Source: Methylomicrobium sp. (lineage in GTDB: Bacteria; Pseudomonadota; Gammaproteobacteria; Methylococcales; Methylomonadaceae). Taken from it: a stretch of DNA of 64,000 bases. Below the pieces are notes generated by a model. That model did no database searches, had not been told where the DNA came from, and saw nothing but the letters and a program-made list of their open reading frames with translations. Below, piece after piece: positions 57,967-64,000 of the stretch. The position numbers and the translations under genes were made by a program. The stretch lies in assembly GCA_018333785.1 (NCBI GenBank), contig JAGXSU010000107.1, positions 35,562 through 99,561 of the forward strand. Direction: 5' to 3'. The stretch's first letter is position 1, and the number at the start of each line of letters is the position of its first letter.

Positions 57967-60900
57967 TCAAATTTTTTCCTCGGCTTCAAATTCAAGTCTG
58001 GTTTGCTGGCGAACCTGTTGACGGCGATGTTCCCACAATTCACGCAGCTTATCGGGATTGAGGTCGCGCTCATCGGATTCAGAAATGAAATCGACCTCAC
58101 CGTTACCCTCGGCCTCAGTTCTTGTAAAACTCCATTCCTTGGTAAATTCGGTTTTGATCGCTCCTGCGTGTTTGGTCGGCATTGCGCAAATCAATTGCAT
58201 GCCGAGACTGTCCCTAATAAAGCGGATCACGTCATGAGCACGCCGCTCGTCCATTTTTGCAAAGGATTCGTCATTCACCAGCAATTTCAGATTCATGCCT
58301 TTATCGAAATGTTTCAGGCGATTGGTCACCACCGCAGCCCGGACGATATAGGCCGGGGTTTCAAGCTGCCCGCCGGAACCGGTGCCCCACTCTGAAAGCG
58401 CGACACGCGAACCGCTGTCTGAATCCTTCCATATTTCATAGCGGCGGTAGTTGCGGTAATCGGCCACCCGTTGTAATTCCTTCAAAGCACGCTCCTGATC
58501 TTCCGAAAGCAGAAAGCCGACCAGCCGATCGCGAATTTTGCATTGTTCAGGGCTCAATTCGCTGGTATCGAAAAGATCGCCGGACTCCTGCGATTCAGAC
58601 ATATCGTAGGCTGCACAAAAGAAATCGTAATATTCCTTAAATTCCGGCACCCACACAGACCAATCCAGCTGAAACCGATCGGTGCCGAATTTCAGCCGGT
58701 TCAATTCCGCATTTAAAATCTTCAAGGTACTCACGCCCTGATCGACAGCGTTACGGATTTCGTAACAAAACTGCTTGGTGAATACATCCTTGAATGAAGA
58801 TTCAGCGGTACGCAATTTATCCAGATTTTTGACGAAACCGATTTCCCGCTGGTCGCGCAGCTGCTCTTTAAGCCGCTCGAATAAATGAACCAGCTGACGG
58901 TAATGCCCGCTAAAGTCGGTACCGCGCAATTCGCTATCGTAGTGTAAATGCAGCAACTCATAACTGCGGGCATGCTGATTGTACTCGGCAATTTTCTCGT
59001 GCACCTTACTGTAGGCGCTGTTGGCTTCTATCAGTTTGGCGGTGTGATCAGCCTGCAACTGGTCATTCGAAATCTGAGCAGATTCGACGATTGCGTCAAC
59101 CGCTTGCAAAAGCGCCGTCAAAGACTGGCTTTCATTGACCGAACAGATCGATTTTAAGGGTTGCAGGCTCACGTCGATCTGTTTCTGTTTATCAGCCAAG
59201 CCTTGTTCCAGCGACGCCGACCGCTGTTGCTGCTGTTCTTTGGCTTTCAGGTATTTGCCGACTTCCTGGTTGCCGAGGTTCACCAGTCTTTCCAGATCGG
59301 CAATCAGTTGGTCCAGCGTATCTTTCTCAGCTTCCAGCTGGTCGACTTCGGTCAAATCCAGACGCGCAAGATCGGCATGAGCGGCTTGTCTGTCATGAAC
59401 AGTCTGCTCCAGTCTGGCAGCATCGGCAAAATCCGGCTCTTTCAACTCACGCAGCGAGTCCAGCAGTGCGTTTAACTGCTTGCCTTCGTCTTTTAATAGC
59501 TGCAGTTCCTGCTCGGCCTTGCCGTGCGCCTCCAGCGCATTTTGACGCGCCTGACGCTGGGCTTCCTTGCCGAATACCAGCACATTGGTATCGCCGATAA
59601 ACAAAGTGCGCGAACCGGCAGCTTTACCGTCTTTCATGACTCCGCGCGGCGTGACGCGAAGCTGTTCGACGTTATCGACCTTGACAACATTGCCGTATTG
59701 TTCGACCAGATAGGCATAAGCCAGCGGATGTTCGGTATGCAATTCGTGGATGATGGCGTCTTTGGGGACGCGCTCCGGTTTAGCATTGCGTTTACACAAC
59801 GAACCCTGGATCACCTTGGCGCGCAAATGCTGCTTCCTGACAAATTCTATCGCTCGTGACTCCCAGTCTTCATCAACCACAAAGTTAAAGCGTGCACCGG
59901 CAATATAACCTTCAATGGCAGGCTGCCAGGACAAATCCTTGGGTTCGATCAGATCGCACAGCACCTGTGCCCGAGCAGCGGGCAGCTCGGAGCGAAAGGC
60001 TTTTAGCGCTTGGGTGATTTCCCGTGGATAATCGGCTCCGCCTTCGGCTAGATTGGCCTTGCGCTGAGCCAGATTTTTTTCCCGCTCTTGAGCCTCGTCC
60101 AGTTGCTTATGCAACTGCCCAAGCTGACTATGAACGGTGGCGACAAAACTGTTACGGGTTCCGGTCAATGCTTGATACAGTCGCTCAAACCCTTCGCTCA
60201 AGCCTTCTAAAGCTCGCACCGTAACCAATACATCGCGCGGGTCCTGTCCGACCAGCAATTGTTGTTCAAGCTCCCGGCAGGGCGTATGTCCTATCGCAGC
60301 CATCACTTCGGCCAACAGTTCTGCCGCTACCGAAAGCTCGCGCTTGGATGCCGGAAACGCCATACCGGTAATCGCCTGCGCAGCAGATTGTAAATGCCCT
60401 GCCTGTTGAAGCGCTTTTTGCAGATTGACAACCGCCGCTTTGGCTTCAATCTGAATCGATTCAAGACGTTCTGTAATGCGGCGTTTCTGATCCGCAGCTG
60501 CAATGCCGCTCAGCCGGGCAGCAAGCTGGATTTGACTGTCAACATAAGCTTTCCTGTCGCGGTTCAACCCGTCTATTCGCGCATTGGCTTCCGTGATATT
60601 TTTTTCCAGTGCGGTCATGGCTGCTTTGGCTTGTTGTATCTGCAACTGATCGCTCTGCAAGGCTCGCTGCGAATGCGCAAGCTGAAACTGCACGGCAGTT
60701 TCATAAGCCATATTGGCTTTAGTCAGCGTTTTTTCGATGCTTTCAAGCCTGACCACATTCGCCTGCAGCCTATCGCCTTCTAAGCGCAGTTGATGCACCT
60801 GCCGCATCAAACCACTGATCTGGCTAATCCGCTGCGGCAATTGCTGGAGATCGTATTCCAGAATCTGGGTTTTCACCAGATCATCGACGCTGCCTATAGG

Positions 60901-61569
60901 TTTATGAGCGATAGACTGACTCCAGGCTTTGGCGGCCAGTTCCGCTTCCGAAAACGAAACGTTGCGCTGGCCGCGAAAACGGCCATACAACTGACACAGA
61001 TATTCGCGTTTGGCATCGCGCAGATTCAGCACCTGCGCATAGCGGGCTTTCAGGTGATGTTCTATTTTCTCAACCTCGACAACGCACATATTGCCGTTGT
61101 CGTCGTAATTAACCAGATCACTCAAGCCCAGCTCGGCATCATCGATCAGCAACAAAGCCAGGCGTTCCTGCACCGCTTGACGGCGATCTCCAGAACCATC
61201 CACGCGCACGGCAGCGCCGATCAAGGCGGTAAAAGATTTGCCTTCCTCGCCGACATCAGGCTTGAACACCGCAGCCACATAGCCGTGCGCGCCATCGGGA
61301 CGTGCAAACAAATTATCTTCGGCACCGGCGATGTAAGACCACAGGGTACGCTTGCTTTTTCTGCCGCGCGAAGTTTGCGTGGTTTCATCCTGCCCGGGGT
61401 TATAGCTGAAAATATTTTGATGGGCAGCAGTCATCACTGTTTGCAGCGCATCCAGCAGCGTCGATTTGCCGGAACCGGTTGGCCCAGTCAGCAAGGTCAT
61501 ATTGCCCATCGCGTATTCGTCGCTACGCAAGGCGCCCCAGTTAACCAGAATCAGTTTATCCAGTTTCAT
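57967..61569 (-). CDS. jetC: JetC, SMC/MukB-like ATPase of a Wadjet system
   Basis: 1200 residues. The N-terminal ATPase half starts LDKLILVNWGALRSDEYAMG and has Walker A GPTGSGKST (29-37). Long coiled coils (about 250-420 and 700-920) flank a hinge. The C-terminal half has ABC-signature GTGSGGQLETPAY (1062 on) and Walker B LLVNDESFAKMDE (1098-1102). The ATG overlaps the jetB stop by three bases within ATGA. In known systems the JetABC complex extrudes DNA loops and JetD cuts the plasmid. All ATPase motifs are intact here. Confidence 0.92.
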   Translation of the reverse strand: MKLDKLILVNWGALRSDEYAMGNMTLLTGPTGSGKSTLLDALQTVMTAAHQNIFSYNPGQDETTQTSRGRKSKRTLWSYIAGAEDNLFARPDGAHGYVAAVFKPDVGEEGKSFTALIGAAVRVDGSGDRRQAVQERLALLLIDDAELGLSDLVNYDDNGNMCVVEVEKIEHHLKARYAQVLNLRDAKREYLCQLYGRFRGQRNVSFSEAELAAKAWSQSIAHKPIGSVDDLVKTQILEYDLQQLPQRISQISGLMRQVHQLRLEGDRLQANVVRLESIEKTLTKANMAYETAVQFQLAHSQRALQSDQLQIQQAKAAMTALEKNITEANARIDGLNRDRKAYVDSQIQLAARLSGIAAADQKRRITERLESIQIEAKAAVVNLQKALQQAGHLQSAAQAITGMAFPASKRELSVAAELLAEVMAAIGHTPCRELEQQLLVGQDPRDVLVTVRALEGLSEGFERLYQALTGTRNSFVATVHSQLGQLHKQLDEAQEREKNLAQRKANLAEGGADYPREITQALKAFRSELPAARAQVLCDLIEPKDLSWQPAIEGYIAGARFNFVVDEDWESRAIEFVRKQHLRAKVIQGSLCKRNAKPERVPKDAIIHELHTEHPLAYAYLVEQYGNVVKVDNVEQLRVTPRGVMKDGKAAGSRTLFIGDTNVLVFGKEAQRQARQNALEAHGKAEQELQLLKDEGKQLNALLDSLRELKEPDFADAARLEQTVHDRQAAHADLARLDLTEVDQLEAEKDTLDQLIADLERLVNLGNQEVGKYLKAKEQQQQRSASLEQGLADKQKQIDVSLQPLKSICSVNESQSLTALLQAVDAIVESAQISNDQLQADHTAKLIEANSAYSKVHEKIAEYNQHARSYELLHLHYDSELRGTDFSGHYRQLVHLFERLKEQLRDQREIGFVKNLDKLRTAESSFKDVFTKQFCYEIRNAVDQGVSTLKILNAELNRLKFGTDRFQLDWSVWVPEFKEYYDFFCAAYDMSESQESGDLFDTSELSPEQCKIRDRLVGFLLSEDQERALKELQRVADYRNYRRYEIWKDSDSGSRVALSEWGTGSGGQLETPAYIVRAAVVTNRLKHFDKGMNLKLLVNDESFAKMDERRAHDVIRFIRDSLGMQLICAMPTKHAGAIKTEFTKEWSFTRTEAEGNGEVDFISESDERDLNPDKLRELWEHRRQQVRQQTRLEFEAEEKI

Positions 61570-62249
61570 AGGCTGTGCTCTCCAGTTTCAGGCTCACTGA
61601 CTGGTTCGGCAAAACCTTCAGCCTCCAATGCCGCCGCCAGCACATCTTCACCGATGATACCGAGAATAACCGGTCGAATTGCAATCAGCGCGTCTTCATC
61701 CTGCATGGAAAACAACGCGCCGTATTGAATAAGACGATGCCGCTTCAAATCTTTAAGCAGTCGGTCGCGGTCACCCAGATTATCCGGCAAAGGCCGTTTA
61801 ATCTGAATATGCAGGGTGGTCGCCAGTTCCTCGAAACGAATCAGCACTTCACCGTCATCGCTCAAGCGACCCCCGCCTTCAGCCAGTCCTTGCTGATATA
61901 AAAACCGCAAGGCCAACGCTGCCGCAACAAAATCGGCAGACAACCGGGCGCGTAAGGAGGGTGCGGGATCGTTATCATCTTCAGCCAATCCGGGAATCTG
62001 CGCGCCAGGCGCATAAAGCCTAAAGAATTCATTTTGCAGATCGTGGATCAGCCGAAAGCCCGCCAGAGCAAAATATTCGGTCAACAGATTTTCGATGCGA
62101 CAGGCATCATCGTAGTAACGTTGCTCTACCCCGTCTTCGTCGCGAACGATAATGCCCCAAGCAAAAAGGCGCGCGGTGATTTCCTGAAAACGTTGCAATT
62201 TAAGATTTTCAGGTTCCAGCCGGTCAAGCAGGATTTGAGTCAGCGTCAT
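61566..62249 (-). CDS. jetB: JetB, MukE-like winged-helix subunit (DUF4194)
   Basis: 227 residues from the ATG at 62249, which matches the family start (TLTQILLDRLEPENLKLQRF). An upstream in-frame ATG at 62309 would add 20 residues overlapping jetA. It fits DUF4194/MksE-type JetB, the kite subunit binding the kleisin. It overlaps jetA by 26 bases and jetC by four bases, so the operon is tightly coupled. Confidence 0.85.
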   Translation of the reverse strand: MTLTQILLDRLEPENLKLQRFQEITARLFAWGIIVRDEDGVEQRYYDDACRIENLLTEYFALAGFRLIHDLQNEFFRLYAPGAQIPGLAEDDNDPAPSLRARLSADFVAAALALRFLYQQGLAEGGGRLSDDGEVLIRFEELATTLHIQIKRPLPDNLGDRDRLLKDLKRHRLIQYGALFSMQDEDALIAIRPVILGIIGEDVLAAALEAEGFAEPVSEPETGEHSL

Positions 62250-63669
62250 GGTTAAATTCAATTTGGTAGTCACTTCCTGTGTAGTAATCGTTATGCAACC
62301 GCTGGCCAAGCAATTGTGTGACCTTCAGGGTTTCATCGCGGGATGATCGCACAGCTTCAACCATCTGCATGTTTTGCAATACATCCGATGCCGTCTTTAC
62401 AGGCAGGTTGGAGAGCCTGATCGAACGTTGCTGCAAGCGTAATTCTCGACGGATGTAATCAACCACGTCCTGATTGGACAGCGTAAAAGCCGCCGCCTCG
62501 CTACGCTGCATGGCCGCCTGCAAGCGCGCATCGCGGCTGACTTTGGGCAAAGCGGTGACGGTCAGTGCCTTGCGCCGTTGCGAGGCGCTGCGCAATTTGA
62601 ACGCCGCCGGGTCCAGCAAACGGATTTCGCAGGCGGCAATATCGGTACCCAGGCGTTCTAAAAACAGGGCCTGCGCTTCGCCTTCAAGCGCTGCCGTCTT
62701 TGCGATGGCCCGGCTATAAGCTTGACGGCTTTGTCCGCCCTGAAGCATTAATGCCTGCTGGACGATACTGGCCGCGCGGCGCATGTAAATATTCATTGCC
62801 TTGATCAATTCAGGGTGTTTTGCGGTACAGGCCACTTCAACCCGGTCTTCGATGCGATCCAGCAACCAATCGAAAATCGCGGTATCGGCCCTTTCTTGAT
62901 TAGCCCAGACGGCAATATCCTGCAACTGGCTTTCGAAGGCATTAAACTTGTCGCTTTCCAGATTGCGCAAACGGCTCAAACTATCGCGAATCGCCTGACG
63001 ATGGCGCTCGACGTTATCGGCAGTCAACTGTTTTTTAAATTCTTTTTCGAAACGGTCCAGAAAAGCGATAAATTCTTCCCAGGGTGTACTGGACGCCTCC
63101 GTCATCAAGCGGCGCACCAGTTCCTGAAAATAATCGACACCCTCCGACAAATCACTGATGATTTTTTCAGCATAATCATAGGCATCGACCAAATCATAAG
63201 CATCGATATTTTTGCGGGCCGCTTCCAGTGCATTCCGGCAGCTCCGGACATTACGCTGACGGCTGCGGGATCGCAGGCGGTCCAGCGACCACAAGGCTTC
63301 GGCGAACAATTTGCCTGCCCGGGTAAAGCGATAGGCGGTAACCAAACCGGCACGGTCGCCAAAGGTTTCCAGCCATCCGTCTTTCAGCAGCGCGCGGACC
63401 AATGCGTTGGTCAACTGCTGATCATCGGCATTATCCAATCCTGACAGTTCACCCTCGTCAAAAACACTGTCGGCCGCAATATCATTGATCAATACCTGCA
63501 CGGTAGGGGCCAGCAAATCCTTTAAATTATCGCGGGTCAGATTCTGCGAATAATCGGCGCTAGGCCCATGAAGACTTTCATACAAGGTGCGGAGACAAGC
63601 CACCACCAGTTCGCGGCGTTTTCCATTTAACGGACGGAAAAAATTCTGTCGTTCGGCTTCAAAAAACAC
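62224..63669 (-). CDS. jetA: JetA, MukF-like kleisin subunit
   Basis: 481 residues from a GTG at 63669 that gives the family-like start MFFEAERQNFFRPLNGKRRE. Helical N-terminal dimerisation region, a long central helical part (about 130-300) and a C-terminal winged-helix-like segment. It resembles the JetA/DUF5716-type kleisin rather than DUF3375 JetA. First gene of the jetABCD operon. The upstream gap to the window-edge fragment (63670-63802) holds its promoter. Confidence 0.82.
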   Translation of the reverse strand: MFFEAERQNFFRPLNGKRRELVVACLRTLYESLHGPSADYSQNLTRDNLKDLLAPTVQVLINDIAADSVFDEGELSGLDNADDQQLTNALVRALLKDGWLETFGDRAGLVTAYRFTRAGKLFAEALWSLDRLRSRSRQRNVRSCRNALEAARKNIDAYDLVDAYDYAEKIISDLSEGVDYFQELVRRLMTEASSTPWEEFIAFLDRFEKEFKKQLTADNVERHRQAIRDSLSRLRNLESDKFNAFESQLQDIAVWANQERADTAIFDWLLDRIEDRVEVACTAKHPELIKAMNIYMRRAASIVQQALMLQGGQSRQAYSRAIAKTAALEGEAQALFLERLGTDIAACEIRLLDPAAFKLRSASQRRKALTVTALPKVSRDARLQAAMQRSEAAAFTLSNQDVVDYIRRELRLQQRSIRLSNLPVKTASDVLQNMQMVEAVRSSRDETLKVTQLLGQRLHNDYYTGSDYQIEFNHDADSNPA

Positions 63670-63802
63670 AGGGTATCCAAAAGTTTCTTGTTTTAACGCT
63701 CACCAAAATAATTCCCCAAAATGCTGTTTGTCTTGCTAACACGACTGAATGTCCGGGCTGATTATATCAAACATATAAACCTAAAAAGAGCGGTTGAATC
63801 CA

Positions 63803-64000
63803 CTAAGCAGGCGCTGGCAGGCATTCCGGCGGCTGCAATTGACGCCCCTTGAGGTACTTAACCAGCGCTAAACTCAAGATTCGGTACCAGCGCTGGATCG
63901 CGGTCAACTGCTCCGCAGTTGACCGAAGCTCCCTGAAGAACGCGGCAATCTTGCGACAGTGTTGCTCGACTTTTTCAGCTTCGGCGTGCGTGCTGCTGAT
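63803..64000 (-). CDS. C-terminal fragment of an unrecognised protein, cut by window edge
   Basis: Open frame entering from the window's right edge on the minus strand, 65 codons before a TAG at 63803. The residues (EAEKVEQHCRKIAAFF, then QRWYRILSLALVKYLKG) form a plausible amphipathic helical end. The start lies outside the window. Not recognised. Confidence 0.55.
   Translation of the reverse strand: MSSTHAEAEKVEQHCRKIAAFFRELRSTAEQLTAIQRWYRILSLALVKYLKGRQLQPPECLPAPA

Overview
The window reads as a stretch of gammaproteobacterial chromosome of moderate G+C. Gene families and order (rimO, cmoB, hemB, darP, ettA, tusDC, bepA, Mla-type protein) are gammaproteobacterial. The carbon-metabolism block (zwf, edd, eda, gltA, aceE, aceF, lpd, plus two-subunit pyruvate carboxylase) fits a type I methanotroph (Methylococcales) that runs the Entner-Doudoroff branch of the ribulose monophosphate cycle. 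That assignment is inference: no methane or methanol oxidation gene lies in the window.

Layout. 1-8.3 kb (minus strand): two-subunit pyruvate carboxylase (pycA, pycB), a LysR regulator, a sigma-54 activator, hemN and a small conserved protein. 8.6-14.2 kb: a cold-shock protein, EttA, tusD-tusC bracketed by two copies of a 148 bp repeat, the BepA-like protease, and a candidate small RNA. 14.3-19.2 kb: a metal-related neighbourhood (TonB receptor, ZIP transporter, GDT1-type cation transporter) and a short membrane protein with its own promoter and terminator. 19.6-23 kb: circularly permuted ATP-grasp and alpha-E proteins, convergent with an Anbu proteasome-like hydrolase. 23.1-24.7 kb: purE-purK. 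25.3-37.2 kb: the central-carbon block, all on the plus strand, ending in a PurN-like formyltransferase. 37.7-41.5 kb: aquaporin, a lipoprotein hydrolase, a 190 bp MITE with a 7 bp direct repeat, two YeeE/YedE half-transporters and a small secreted protein. 41.8-48.5 kb: rimO, cmoB, mlaC-like, hemB, a membrane protein, aroE and darP.

49-64 kb is accessory and looks like a DNA-defence or DNA-processing island. It holds a zinc-ribbon protein with a PD-(D/E)XK nuclease motif, convergent with a 1722-residue protein joining an exonuclease-like N-terminus, a RecQ helicase and a UvrD helicase. Next come small orphan genes and lipoproteins, then a Wadjet/MksBEF-type SMC operon (jetA-jetB-jetC-jetD). 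Its jetD nuclease subunit is reduced to an 84-residue N-terminal stub, so the system probably lacks its own plasmid-cleaving subunit.

How the parts work together: Zwf, Edd and Eda turn glucose 6-phosphate into pyruvate and glyceraldehyde 3-phosphate. PDH makes acetyl-CoA, pyruvate carboxylase makes oxaloacetate, and citrate synthase joins them. A perfect 20 bp palindrome over the predicted aceE -10 box suggests specific repression of PDH. No rRNA, tRNA, CRISPR array, complete insertion sequence or replication origin was recognised.
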